Assembly (NCBI GenBank): GCA_000333235.1
Contig: CAPN01000018.1
Location: forward strand, 1-64,000
DNA: 64,000 nucleotides
Direction: 5' to 3'
DNA from: Pseudoalteromonas luteoviolacea B = ATCC 29581
GTDB lineage: Bacteria > Pseudomonadota > Gammaproteobacteria > Enterobacterales > Alteromonadaceae
The notes below the pieces were generated by a model that was not told the DNA's origin, searched no databases, and saw only the letters and a program-made list of their open reading frames with translations. Shown piece after piece: positions 36,447-45,827 of the stretch. Within the stretch, counting starts at the first letter, position 1; each line of letters opens with the position of its first letter. A program made the position numbers and the translations under genes.

Positions 36447-36920
36447 ATGAAAATTGTACTAACAATATTTCTAATCATAGTGCTTACTGGATGTGGAGGA
36501 GGCAGTTCTCCCGATGAAACAAACGTAGTGACAACACCAGAGACTCAAACGCCCGTCGTCATTACGACACCGACACCAATACCAACGGAAACAGCCATAA
36601 ATAAGACTAGTGATTTAGTTATCGAACCTCAATTTGACTTGTCAACTACGATAACTTTAAACATAAGCATAGACTTAAAGTTGACCGATAGAGCCTTTGT
36701 CAATCTATGTGAAGCGAACAGTGATGGTAGCGCCAATCTAAATGCGTGCATTTGGAAAGCACCCTTGGGGCAGTCTTTGATTGAACGTAAGTTAACGTTG
36801 GCTCGCCTTCCAAACATGCTTGTTGCAGAAGTGTGGTATTACACACCAAACACCACGCCAAGCCGTTTTACTTGGCAATTTGAACCAGATGCTACTGTGC
36901 AACAGTTCATTATTCAGTAA
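36447..36920 (+). CDS. Small lipoprotein paired with the LruC protein
   Basis: 157 residues. The lipobox is VLTGCGGG (Cys about residue 16), followed by a Thr/Pro-rich linker (TTPETQTPVVITTPTPIPTE) that would hold the globular part away from the membrane. The rest is a small beta-rich domain with two Cys (NLCEANSDG, NACIWK) that could form a disulfide. No family is recognised. AGGAGATTATC precedes the ATG, ten bases after the preceding stop, so it is co-transcribed with the LruC gene and probably works with it. Confidence 0.75.
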   Translation: MKIVLTIFLIIVLTGCGGGSSPDETNVVTTPETQTPVVITTPTPIPTETAINKTSDLVIEPQFDLSTTITLNISIDLKLTDRAFVNLCEANSDGSANLNACIWKAPLGQSLIERKLTLARLPNMLVAEVWYYTPNTTPSRFTWQFEPDATVQQFIIQ

Positions 36921-36977
36921 ATAAGCCAAACAAACGCGATGTTTTATAGGTAATTAAACTTTGTTAAAGATATTAAC

Positions 36978-37010
36978 GGTGTGATGATTTCGTCATGAAG
37001 TAATCACACC
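36978..37010. terminator. Hairpin after the lipoprotein gene
   Basis: GGTGTGAT (36978-36985) pairs with ATCACACC (37003-37010). No T run follows, so it is a weak terminator or an RNA 3' end. The remainder of the 472-base gap to 37392 shows nothing recognisable. Confidence 0.35.
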
Positions 37011-37392
37011 ACCCAAAATAGCGCGGGCTCCTCTTACTCAGCTGCTGTAAAGTGCGCGCGAGACTTTTTGCCGAATTATTTTCAGTATTAAACAGCAGTC
37101 ATTCAATCTTCACTCGCATCGGTTTATTCTTTGGGATCATCTCAGATAATCATCCGCACTAGTCAACTGTCTGGTTCTAGGTTAGTTGCCTTCCCCCAAG
37201 CGTCAGCTTTACAAAATACTCGGTGACAGAAACGTATCCATATATAAAAATCAGAAACTTGATTACGCATGCTGTCATTATTCATCATCTTTTCTAAATT
37301 GACAGACAAACATAATGTGAAACTTACACTTTAGATAACTCTCACTCTTCTGATAGGCTGTTTTGAATTTTACTTTTGAAAAGGCACTTAAA

Positions 37393-38274
37393 ATGAGAAT
37401 ATTGATAACCGGCTCTGCAGGAAGAGTCGGGCGTGCTATTTATATCAACTTAATGAAAACTCACGATGTAATAGGCTTAGATAAAACTCCCTGCTCAACA
37501 GTAGACATTATCGGTGATATTTGCGATCGCACGTTAATTTCAAAAGCACTTGAAGGCGTGGATGCTGTTGTACATACAGCGGCACTTCATGCGCCACATG
37601 TTGGGTTAATGGCTGATGAGGCGTTTCTAACTACCAATGTTAATGCTACCGAACAGCTTGCCTTAACAGGGATCAACGCAGGGATTAAGCACTTTGTATT
37701 TACCAGTACAACTGCGCTTTATGGTTACGCCTCATCGTCTGAAGGAGTAACTCATTGGATAACTGAGCAGGTCGCACCTCAACCTAAGACTATTTACCAT
37801 ACAAGTAAAATCCTTGCAGAAAATAAACTTAATGAGATTTCCAACCGTTTTAATCTTCCTGTTACCGTATTGCAAATGTCTCGGTGTTTTCCTGAACCAG
37901 CCGATTTAATGGCACTATATCGCCTTACTCGTGGTATAGATGTTCGTGATGTCGCGAATGCTCATTCTTGTGCCCTAGAGAAGCGCTTAAGTGGATTTAA
38001 TCGTTTCATTATCTCCGGTTTGACACCATTTAACTCTGATGATTGTGAACACCTTTATAAGAATGCGAGTGCAGTTCTGAAGATAAAGTGCCCTGAGATC
38101 ATTGCCGCTTTTGAACTCAGAGGGTGGTCGTTGCCAACGAGCCTAGACCGTGTATATGACTCTTCCGCGGCGCAAGAAAAATTGGGCTGGCTACCTAGGC
38201 ATAGCTTCGACAGTGTATTAGAGATGTTAGATAGAGAAATAGCGGAAGTGTTACCTGTGATTAAACAAATCTAA
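37393..38274 (+). CDS. NAD(P)-dependent epimerase/dehydratase-like protein
   Basis: 293 residues from ATG 37393, which follows AAAAGGCACTTAAA; a start at 37363 would add ten residues before the conserved beginning. The Rossmann motif is ILITGSAGRVGR (residues 3-14), then VDAVVHTAALHAPH and the catalytic YHTSK (Tyr-x-x-x-Lys) after a TSTTALYG strand. This is the extended SDR type acting on sugar nucleotides or similar. The substrate is unknown and no sugar pathway genes adjoin it. Confidence 0.82.
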   Translation: MRILITGSAGRVGRAIYINLMKTHDVIGLDKTPCSTVDIIGDICDRTLISKALEGVDAVVHTAALHAPHVGLMADEAFLTTNVNATEQLALTGINAGIKHFVFTSTTALYGYASSSEGVTHWITEQVAPQPKTIYHTSKILAENKLNEISNRFNLPVTVLQMSRCFPEPADLMALYRLTRGIDVRDVANAHSCALEKRLSGFNRFIISGLTPFNSDDCEHLYKNASAVLKIKCPEIIAAFELRGWSLPTSLDRVYDSSAAQEKLGWLPRHSFDSVLEMLDREIAEVLPVIKQI

Positions 38275-38359
38275 ATTCCCAAAAAAATTCAGGCGCTTGA
38301 GTTTGACGTATAGAAGTGCTTGATAAATGCACCTCTATACTGAAGACACTGTTACTTTT

Positions 38360-39589
38360 TCAACCTAAAGTCGTTTCAAGATATTGTGCCGAATGCTCTC
38401 TATAGTCGGTGCTAACGTTTAATGCGTTCAGCATGGTGGAGAGTTTTGCCTCAGTTTCGTGCCACTCTGCGTCTGGTTCAGAGGAATGCACAATGCCTGC
38501 ACCGGCGAAAAGGCGAACGTGATTTTGGTGAAGTTCTCCGCTTCGGATCACAACAACCCATTCACCGTTGCCGTGTTTATCGCACCAGCCCACAATGCCG
38601 GAAAAAAAATTACGTGAGCTGCCTTCAAGGGTTTGGATCCAAGGATAGGCATGTTGGGTGGGTTTTCCGCACAGAGCAGGGGTGGGGTGGAGTCGATTGG
38701 CAATTGCTAATACGTGGGGCGCTGGATGAATCAAAGTTCCTTCGATTTCACTCGATAAGTGCCACATCGTTGCTGTGCTTAGCAATGATGGACAGCTTGG
38801 AATATCGAGGGATGTGCACCACGGTTCTAACACTTGAGCCATGTCGATGAGCACTACCGCGTGCTCATAGCGGTCTTTTTTCGAATTTAAAAGATCACGT
38901 TGTTGTAGCACTTCTGCGCGACAATCTCCTGCACGCTTCGCAGAGCCGGCAAGCGGGTTACTGTTAATTGTGTCGCCTTGCTTTTTAAGCAACAGTTCTG
39001 GGCTTACGCCCACTAAAGTAGCGCCTGATTGCAAAGGAAAGGCAAAAGGGAAACCATGTGTATTTTGTTTAAGTAGGTTGGCAATGACCTGAGTTTTTGA
39101 CACGCTATGGTTAAAATGCAAATCGACTTGCTTCGCGAGTACTATTTTTTCAAGTTCACCTTTTTCAAAAAGCGTTTTAGCGCGTTTAATCGCATTGAGG
39201 TAGTGCGGTTTACCTTGACGATAGTCTACATGCAGAAGCGTGGGAGGGTCTAAGCGCTCAATTGTACTTTGTGCCGCTACTTGCGCTGAAAATTGCGAGC
39301 GATTGAGTGTTTGAACGTGCTCTGAGACGATAAACTGAGCGGCTTCTGATTTGCAAAAAGGCACTACACCAAACGCAATCGCGTCTTCACTTCGGCACTT
39401 TGCCAATTCGGACTGTACGGTTTTGACTAGCGTGTCGTGGCAATCAATGTTGGAGGTAAAACGATGATGAACGTGTTGGGCGAGAATACACCGCTCACCA
39501 GAGACAAAAAACGCGTGATTGAGTGCGTCGAATGAGCGTAGTGGTGCTTCAATCGTGGCAAGTGCATCAAGTTCACTTAACATGGACAA
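38360..39589 (-). CDS. mxcD: Isochorismate synthase (EntC/DhbC/MxcD type)
   Basis: 409 residues of the chorismate-binding family. Conserved stretches are LEKIVLAKQVDL, GVSPELLL, NPLAGSAKRAGD, LHPTPALCGKPTQHA and FFSGIVGWCDKHGNGEWVVVIRSGEL, ending VRLFAGAGIVHSSEPDAEWHETEAKL. The GIVG and HPTPALCG forms fit isochorismate synthase rather than anthranilate or aminodeoxychorismate synthase. No other DHB gene adjoins it; it lies 12 kb from the siderophore operon, which lacks this first step, so it presumably supplies isochorismate to MxcF. Confidence 0.9.
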   Translation of the reverse strand: MSMLSELDALATIEAPLRSFDALNHAFFVSGERCILAQHVHHRFTSNIDCHDTLVKTVQSELAKCRSEDAIAFGVVPFCKSEAAQFIVSEHVQTLNRSQFSAQVAAQSTIERLDPPTLLHVDYRQGKPHYLNAIKRAKTLFEKGELEKIVLAKQVDLHFNHSVSKTQVIANLLKQNTHGFPFAFPLQSGATLVGVSPELLLKKQGDTINSNPLAGSAKRAGDCRAEVLQQRDLLNSKKDRYEHAVVLIDMAQVLEPWCTSLDIPSCPSLLSTATMWHLSSEIEGTLIHPAPHVLAIANRLHPTPALCGKPTQHAYPWIQTLEGSSRNFFSGIVGWCDKHGNGEWVVVIRSGELHQNHVRLFAGAGIVHSSEPDAEWHETEAKLSTMLNALNVSTDYREHSAQYLETTLG

Positions 39590-39707
39590 TCCTCATTTCC
39601 AATGCGTGAGTAACAGTTATCCAAGTGACGATGCAGCGAATAAAATCTTTAAAAAAATCTCAATAGGAAGGTTTTGCGGTATATTCTTCTTTTTAGCAGT
39701 AGGGAAC

Positions 39708-39875
39708 TTAGTCTCTCTTTTTCTTTATTGGAAAAAGCTTTAACCAAAATGCGGCTTCGAACAAAAACCCCAAAATAATGAAAACAAAGATACCTGTTTG
39801 CCCGCCGTATTGATAACAAATGAGCGATGCAATAATCAGTGCCAATAAAATTAAGATGCGGTACATTTTTCCCAT
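39708..39875 (-). CDS. Small membrane protein, 55 residues
   Basis: Begins MGKMYRILILLALIIASLICYQYGG and continues into a second hydrophobic segment (IFVFIILGFLFEAAFW) before a basic end (KKKRD). Two membrane helices with a short turn are predicted. A GGACGAGACT stretch precedes the ATG. It overlaps a longer frame that has no such character. No family is recognised; it precedes isochorismate synthase on the same strand with 118 bases between. Confidence 0.6.
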   Translation of the reverse strand: MGKMYRILILLALIIASLICYQYGGQTGIFVFIILGFLFEAAFWLKLFPIKKKRD

Positions 39876-40011
39876 AGTCTCGTCCAATTTTAATACTTGC
39901 CCACGTTAAGAGGTATTGAGTTGAAACTAACATAGCAGTTTTGGCTCTTCACGTTTTTTTCACGCTTGTTTTGTTAGTTTTTATTTCAACACAACTCAAC
40001 AGGACATAAAG

Positions 40012-41136
40012 ATGAAAATCATGACATCAACCTTATTGGTCTCTGGCCTTTTATCCGGGGTGTTTTCCAGTTCATTCTCACTTGCAGCGGATGCGCCTAA
40101 AGTGCTTTTGGTACTGAGCAGTTATGGAGAAAAAAACGCCCAAGGCGAAATGATCAAACCTGGTTTTGAAATGGATGAATTAAGTAAAGCGTATTTAGTA
40201 TTTAAAGACCATGGTCTTGATATTGAACTTGCTTCACCACAAGGCGGCAAGCCCCATGCAGATAACTTTAATCCCGAAAAGTCATATAATCAGCAATTCT
40301 TAGCTGATAGTAACGCGATGGAAAAATTGCAAAACACGCTCGCGTTAAGCTCCATTGACCCCGCGGATTATCGTTCAGTGTTTGTTGTTGGTGGTAAAGG
40401 GCCGATGTTCGACTTAGCGCAGAACCAGCATCTTCAAGCTACGATTAGAACCATCTATGAAAACCATGGTGTCGTAGGCGCGGTTTGTCATGGCCCCGCT
40501 GCGCTGACCAAAGTCAAACTTTCAACTGGGGAGTGGCTGGTGGCAAATAAACGGGTGTCAGGGTTTAGCGAAGAAGAAGAGGCCGCATTTTCTAAAAAGT
40601 GGGCGAGTCAATTTCCGTTTCAACTCGAATCCATGTTGATTGAACAAGGGGCAACTTATGTTCAAGATGGATTAATGCTAAATCAAGTATCGATTGATGG
40701 TAATTTGATCACAGGTCAAAACCCATTTTCTACGGTAGATACCGTCAAAGCGATGATTAAAGCACTGGGGATAGAGTTGAAATCGACCCCTGAATTTCAA
40801 GACGACGCAACGATCAAACTCGTTGAGCGTTATTTTGACAATGTAGAGACGGCATCAAAACATTTCCAAACCCACTCTACCGATTACGACACCATGTTAC
40901 TTGCCATGTTTGGCTATTATCAAGCGCAGCATGCCCAAACTGAGCAACAGCGAAATGTCGCGATTAAAATAATGGAAGATACACTTACCGCAGTGAACCA
41001 TCCTATGTTGTTTCTTGGTTTGGCAAGTTCTTACGAAGTGAATGGCCAATTAAGTGAAGCGAAGCACGTATTAACTCTCGCTCAGGGCAAATTCCCCGAA
41101 AACCAAGACATAGTCTCTCAATTGGTGCGTTACTAG
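40012..41136 (+). CDS. Secreted DJ-1/PfpI-type protein with C-terminal extension
   Basis: 374 residues. A signal peptide (ends SSFSLAADA) precedes a DJ-1/PfpI domain with the nucleophile elbow VGAVCHGPAAL (Cys159) and an acidic residue earlier in GFEMDEL. The remaining about 120 residues after 260 are helical, with a TPR-like end (MLFLGLASSYEVNGQLSEAKHVLTLA). Members of this family are glyoxalase III-like or amidotransferase-like hydrolases; a periplasmic one is unusual. The next gene starts two bases after the stop, so it heads an operon with a hydrolase and a two-component pair. Confidence 0.8.
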   Translation: MKIMTSTLLVSGLLSGVFSSSFSLAADAPKVLLVLSSYGEKNAQGEMIKPGFEMDELSKAYLVFKDHGLDIELASPQGGKPHADNFNPEKSYNQQFLADSNAMEKLQNTLALSSIDPADYRSVFVVGGKGPMFDLAQNQHLQATIRTIYENHGVVGAVCHGPAALTKVKLSTGEWLVANKRVSGFSEEEEAAFSKKWASQFPFQLESMLIEQGATYVQDGLMLNQVSIDGNLITGQNPFSTVDTVKAMIKALGIELKSTPEFQDDATIKLVERYFDNVETASKHFQTHSTDYDTMLLAMFGYYQAQHAQTEQQRNVAIKIMEDTLTAVNHPMLFLGLASSYEVNGQLSEAKHVLTLAQGKFPENQDIVSQLVRY

Positions 41137-41138
41137 TC

Positions 41139-42053
41139 ATGAAAAAAAGCATCAAAATCGGCAGTATCGTGATGAGCGCAATGATTGGCGTGTTTGTCCT
41201 ATTAGGTTCTATTTGGTATGGCTTTTTCGCTTTGAAAAACTATGAAGTTAGCGCGAAGGAGCTACAACAAGCGTATTTTGTCGCGGAGACTATACCCGAT
41301 GTAACGCTCAGCCCGGTCAATCAGCAAAGCTGGGATATTGCGTTTAAAAGTTTTGATAATGCCGTTGTGAATGGACGATTGGTTTTGCCAAATAAAGCGC
41401 AAGCCAATGAGCGCTATCCCGTACTGATTGCATTACATGGTATGGGGCGTGCGCATGTACGTTGGTGGCACGAAAGTTATAAGGAGCGACCAACGCTTGA
41501 ACAAACAGACAAGCTTACACAACTCGCACTGAGTAAAGGTTATGCTGTGATAGCACTTGATGCGCGTAACCATGGTGAGCGTAAAACACTCGACCACACT
41601 ATCAAAGATGTCATGATAGAGTTAAAGATTTGGGGGGAGCGTGACCCTTATGAGGCGATGATCCGTGATACCGTGAAAGACTATCGGATGTTACTCAACT
41701 GGTTAGACACAGATCTGCGATTCGATCCGGCACACACCGCAATCTCGGGTTACAGTATGGGTGGTCAAATGTCGTTATTGTTAAGTGCACTCGATGGGCG
41801 GGTGGAACAAACACTTGCTATTGTGCCGCCGCATATTGGTCAAGGTACGGCAATCGTTTCACCACTGAACGTGGCGAGTAGTTTAACGGGCAAGGTCTGG
41901 CTAGTCAGTGCAAATGACGATGAATATGCAACAGCGACTCAAAACCAACAGTTATTTGAGCGCATTGCAACAGACAATAAAAAGCACGTTACGTTTGATG
42001 GTGGGCATATTTTGCCAACGGGGTATTATGAGCAATTAAAAGGGTGGTTTTAA
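41139..42053 (+). CDS. Membrane-anchored alpha/beta hydrolase
   Basis: 304 residues. One N-terminal membrane anchor (about residues 7-32) is followed by an alpha/beta hydrolase with HGMG oxyanion loop, the nucleophile GYSMGGQ (Ser206) and a C-terminal His in DGGHILP. An acidic partner is probably in SANDDEYA. The active domain should face the periplasm, as the preceding DJ-1 protein does. It could be an esterase or acyl-transferase; the substrate is not evident. Its stop overlaps the start of the response-regulator gene (TAATG). Confidence 0.82.
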   Translation: MKKSIKIGSIVMSAMIGVFVLLGSIWYGFFALKNYEVSAKELQQAYFVAETIPDVTLSPVNQQSWDIAFKSFDNAVVNGRLVLPNKAQANERYPVLIALHGMGRAHVRWWHESYKERPTLEQTDKLTQLALSKGYAVIALDARNHGERKTLDHTIKDVMIELKIWGERDPYEAMIRDTVKDYRMLLNWLDTDLRFDPAHTAISGYSMGGQMSLLLSALDGRVEQTLAIVPPHIGQGTAIVSPLNVASSLTGKVWLVSANDDEYATATQNQQLFERIATDNKKHVTFDGGHILPTGYYEQLKGWF

Positions 42054-42748
42054 TGACAAAAGCGACCATTAAAGTGCTTATTGTTGAAGATAATTCATCG
42101 CTCGCGAGTAACATCGCGAGCTACTTTAGCGACAAGTCCGTCGATCTTGATTTTGCTTACGATGGTCAACATGGGTTAGAGCGTGCATTAGAGGATTACT
42201 TTGATTGCGTGGTACTCGACATCAATTTGCCAAAATGTGATGGTTTTACAGTTTGTAAACTACTGCGGGAACGGGCAGGGCGTCACATCCCTGTCATTAT
42301 GTTAACTGCAAGGGACGCACTACACGATAAATTAGATGGCTTTGCAAGTGGCGCTGATGACTATTTAACAAAACCATTTGCGTTAGAAGAATTGTGGGTG
42401 CGCTGCTTAGCGCTCGCGAAAAGGCACTTATTAAATGCGTCACACACATTAAAGCTTGGCGAAGGTGAAAAAGCCATTTCACTAAACGCGCAAACACAAA
42501 CAGTGACACGTAATGAGCGGCTACTTACCCTACCGCCAATTGGGTTTAAAATCTTACAATGCTTAATAGAAGCGCATCCACGTGCGATAACTAAATCAGA
42601 GCTCATTAGTCGCATATGGGGAGACGAAGAATGTGATCCCGAGACCTTGCGAAGCCATCTTTATCAATTGCGAAAAGCCATCGATAAACCGTTTTCTCAG
42701 CCCATAATTAAAACTATCCATGGCATAGGCCTTGCGTTAGACCTTTGA
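42053..42748 (+). CDS. OmpR-family response regulator
   Basis: 231 residues. The receiver domain has VEDNSS acidic residues and the phospho-acceptor D56 in VVLDINLPKCDG, then MLTARD and the Lys in DDYLTKPFA. The C-terminal winged helix ends in SELISRIWGDEECDPETLRSHLYQLRKAI. The ATG overlaps the hydrolase stop. It pairs with the histidine kinase that follows after 17 bases and may control the operon or an envelope response. Confidence 0.9.
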   Translation: MTKATIKVLIVEDNSSLASNIASYFSDKSVDLDFAYDGQHGLERALEDYFDCVVLDINLPKCDGFTVCKLLRERAGRHIPVIMLTARDALHDKLDGFASGADDYLTKPFALEELWVRCLALAKRHLLNASHTLKLGEGEKAISLNAQTQTVTRNERLLTLPPIGFKILQCLIEAHPRAITKSELISRIWGDEECDPETLRSHLYQLRKAIDKPFSQPIIKTIHGIGLALDL

Positions 42749-42765
42749 CCCAATCGAGATAAATT

Positions 42766-44025
42766 ATGAACAATCGTACGATACGCAGCAAAGTGATCAG
42801 TTATTTTGTCGGTATGTCTTTGCTACTCAGTTTAGTGTTTGGGGCACTCGCGTTAATCTTCTCATATGCAGTAGAAGATCAAGTTTTTCAAGCACTTTTG
42901 ATTGATGAACAACAGCTTATTGAAGAGCAGATAGCCCATGGCCAAACGCCTTCGCCACGGTTAACCTTCATTTCTTTTTATGCGCAAAAAAGCCAATTAC
43001 CTGAACCTATTTTGCGTATTCTCAATGACGAGCCGCAGCGCATTGAATTTCCGGGTGTTGGGCAAGAACATTTTCACCTATTGGCAATTAATGGTGGGTA
43101 TTTAGTGGCCGAGGTAAGCGAACATTTAGCGGTTCGTAAACTTAAAGGTGAAATGTTATCGATATTCATGATCTTATTGAGTTTGGGATTGTTTGCAGCA
43201 TTGTTGCTAGCGCTTACCTCGTTGAAGCTAGCCAAACGTATGTTGAAGCCATTGGATGATCTCATGGGCATTGTCGCTAATGCCCCAGTCGAAAAGTTAC
43301 CCACTCATTTTGCCGAACGCTTTGCTCACGGTGAAATCGGCCAATTTGCTCAAACACTCGAAAATGCCCTAACTCGAATTCGCGCGTTTGTTACGCGAGA
43401 ACAAGAGTTCACTCGCGATGTATCCCATGAGTTACGCACCCCGATTGCCGTTATTAATGGGGCTATCACACTGTTAAAAAATACCGCAATGTCGAGCGAG
43501 CAGCAGAAGCTTGTGCAGAGGATTGAAAAAGCTAATGTTCAAACGACGCAAAGTATTGAAGGTCTGCTCGTACTGGCAAGAGAAGAAAGCGATGAAAAAC
43601 ACGATACAGCACTATTGCCATTAATTGAGCGTGTTGCGTTAGCCCATGTCGATTTAATAGAAAACAAACCGGTTGAATTGGTCATTAATATTAAACCACA
43701 TGTCCATTTAGCACTTAGTGAGCCCGCCCTAACCTTGATTGTCAGCAACCTCATTAAAAATGCTTTCGTTCATATCGAGCAAGGCAAAGTCCTTGTTGAA
43801 TATGACACCTCGCGCGAGGTGTTAATTATTCAAGACACAGGGCCTGGTATTGAAAAAGCCGTATTAGAGAGCCCATTTAAACCTGGTATAAAGGGGCAAA
43901 GTAGTAAAGGCACGGGGCTAGGTTTAGCAATTGTAAAACGGGTGTGCGATAAAATGAATATTGCAATTGAGCTTGAAAGCAGTAGCGCAGGTACCTGTAT
44001 CGAGCTAGGGCTGTGTCAATTGTGA
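42766..44025 (+). CDS. Sensor histidine kinase
   Basis: 419 residues. Two membrane helices (about 14-38 and 124-148) enclose a short periplasmic sensor. A HAMP-like stretch is followed by the H-box TRDVSHELRTPIAVI (His221), N-box NLIKNAFVHI, G1 DTGPGIE and G2 GTGLGLAIVKR. All catalytic motifs are present. It is the partner of the preceding OmpR-type regulator, in an operon with the DJ-1 protein and hydrolase. Confidence 0.9.
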   Translation: MNNRTIRSKVISYFVGMSLLLSLVFGALALIFSYAVEDQVFQALLIDEQQLIEEQIAHGQTPSPRLTFISFYAQKSQLPEPILRILNDEPQRIEFPGVGQEHFHLLAINGGYLVAEVSEHLAVRKLKGEMLSIFMILLSLGLFAALLLALTSLKLAKRMLKPLDDLMGIVANAPVEKLPTHFAERFAHGEIGQFAQTLENALTRIRAFVTREQEFTRDVSHELRTPIAVINGAITLLKNTAMSSEQQKLVQRIEKANVQTTQSIEGLLVLAREESDEKHDTALLPLIERVALAHVDLIENKPVELVINIKPHVHLALSEPALTLIVSNLIKNAFVHIEQGKVLVEYDTSREVLIIQDTGPGIEKAVLESPFKPGIKGQSSKGTGLGLAIVKRVCDKMNIAIELESSSAGTCIELGLCQL

Positions 44026-44055
44026 TGAAAAAGCCACCGTTTTACACGGTGGCTT
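44026..44055 (-). terminator. Hairpin terminator between kinase gene and TonB receptor fragment
   Basis: AAGCCACCGT (44031-44040) pairs with ACGGTGGCTT (44046-44055). On the minus strand the stem is followed by five T, so it ends the receptor fragment; it may also serve the plus-strand kinase operon. Confidence 0.7.
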
Positions 44056-44077
44056 GATTAGGGAGAAGCGAGATTGT

Positions 44078-44734
44078 TTAGAAGTTAACGTTTAAACCGA
44101 GGCGGTAGTAACGACCACGATTGTCATAGATATTTTCGTCTCCACTGACCACGGCCACAATGGGCGGTAACTCATCAAATAAGTTAGAAACGTTGAATTG
44201 AATTGATGTGCTGTCAAAGATCTGATAGTTCACGCCTAAGTCAACGCGCCACTGTGCAGGTAAATCTAGCACATCACGTGAAATTTTGTTTTTGTCTGTA
44301 GCTACACCGAAATCGTCATTATTGATAACCATTTTGCTGACATAGCGTGGCTATACTGTGACCGCTAAATCATCCAGAGTCCAACGGGCTGTAAAGTTAG
44401 CTTTGATTTCAGCGTTTCCAGGTTCATCTATATTCAGATTAGGTGTGCCTAGCGTTACCACCGTTTGCTCTTGTGGTAGTAAAACATAAGCGCCTAATTG
44501 TAATTCACCCCATGTATCGGGAAGCTCTGTTTTATACAATGCATCAATAGACATAGCACGGAAGTAGCGATCGCCTGCGTTCACATATCCTGATTCATAG
44601 GCATCCGTTTTAAGGAGTTGCTTTTTATTTGGGTCGCGACGGAACTTACCACAGAATTCGTTCGGGAATTCTTCAGAGTCATAACATGCTTGCTTGATTT
44701 GTGTCAGAGTAAATTGTTGAATATTTTCACTCAT
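44078..44734 (-). pseudogene. TonB-dependent receptor, C-terminal remnant with stop codon
   Basis: About 218 residues of the barrel end. The fragment begins inside a receptor (TLTQIKQACYDSEEFPNEFCGKF is an internal extracellular loop with two Cys), continues through WTLDDLAVTV, hits TAG at 44351-44353 in frame, then resumes PRYVSKMVINNDD and ends VSNLFDELPP ... YYRLGLNVNF with the terminal Phe. Signal peptide, plug and most of the barrel are gone. The stop is one substitution from CAG. Loss of the 5' part and the stop show decay. Confidence 0.85.
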
Positions 44735-44866
44735 TTTCGATAAATCAAGAGATTAAATTAGCCTGTGTAGATTATTTGTTGTCCAAATTTGAAATTGTAT
44801 GCAATTCACTCTAGATTGAAACGGAGTAAAGGACTTATCTGTGGTTAGAGGCGTGATGAGGTTTTA

Positions 44867-45823
44867 ATGAAAAAACTAATTATAACAACATTTTGTATTT
44901 TTTTTGTGACACTGGCAGCGCCGATAAATGCTGCTAGCTTCTTGGTGTTTGGTGATATGCCTTATTCGTTTGTAGACACCCAGATGTTGCAAAAAGACGG
45001 TAGACTTTTTAATGCGGTACAGAAAGAACAACATGATTTTATCGTTCATGTTGGTGATCTAAAAGCCAGCATTCAATCTTGCTCTGATAGTTTGCTGACA
45101 GAGAATTATCAATTAATTAGCTCGGTTTCAAGTAAACCGTTCGTGTACACACCAGGTGACAACGACTGGACCGATTGCGATCGTGAGTCGTTACTTGAAC
45201 CAAAAGATGAACTTGAGCGTCTCGATTTCATACGTAAAAACTTTGCGTATCATTCAATCGAGTTAGAACAGTTTCAACGTCAACCCACTCAACCGGAAAA
45301 CCAAGCTTGGCGAGCTGAGAATATACAATATGTCACATTGCATGTCGTCGCGACAAACAATGGACGACGCCAGATTAATTTATCGGATAAACGCAAAGCC
45401 TTAAATGCAGTCGATGCACGGGATAGCTTAAATTTACTGTGGCTCGGCAAATTTTTAGGCAGTGAGAAACCAAGCGCGATGGTGATTTTTATGCAAGCTG
45501 ATCTTTTTGTGAAGCAAAAAAATGACAAGCGTTGCGATGATAAAAGACAAAAAAAATGTGATGGATTGCGCGTGTACAGAGAGCGCTTAGATGCCTTGGC
45601 GCAACAAGTCGATTTCCCGATATTACTGGTGCATGGGGATACACCTAAGTATTGTTTCTCTAAACGCAGCTCTGGGCTTTGGCAACTCAATGCACCAGGG
45701 GATGTGAAGGTGATTGATATTGCCAAAGTGATGGTAGATGCAAATGATGTGCAACAACCATTTCGTGTAAGTAGTTTACTCGGATCAGCCCTTCCGGAGT
45801 GTCCGTTTAGTTCTGAAGACTAG
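44867..45823 (+). CDS. Secreted calcineurin-like phosphoesterase-type protein
   Basis: 318 residues with a signal peptide (ends APINAASF). The metal-site motifs of the calcineurin fold are FLVFGDMPY (Asp), FIVHVGDLKAS (Gly-Asp), TPGDNDWTD (Gly-Asn-Asp) and ILLVHGDTPKYC (His-Gly-Asp). Two Cys pairs suit a periplasmic or secreted location. The substrate is unknown. It stands alone, divergent from the receptor remnant and convergent with nnrS. Confidence 0.75.
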   Translation: MKKLIITTFCIFFVTLAAPINAASFLVFGDMPYSFVDTQMLQKDGRLFNAVQKEQHDFIVHVGDLKASIQSCSDSLLTENYQLISSVSSKPFVYTPGDNDWTDCDRESLLEPKDELERLDFIRKNFAYHSIELEQFQRQPTQPENQAWRAENIQYVTLHVVATNNGRRQINLSDKRKALNAVDARDSLNLLWLGKFLGSEKPSAMVIFMQADLFVKQKNDKRCDDKRQKKCDGLRVYRERLDALAQQVDFPILLVHGDTPKYCFSKRSSGLWQLNAPGDVKVIDIAKVMVDANDVQQPFRVSSLLGSALPECPFSSED

Positions 45824-45827
45824 GTTT

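Noticed and set aside
39649-39933. 94-residue minus-strand frame
   Set aside because: Shares the region with the 55-residue membrane protein in another frame; composition is not coding-like, while the shorter one has a clear two-helix pattern.
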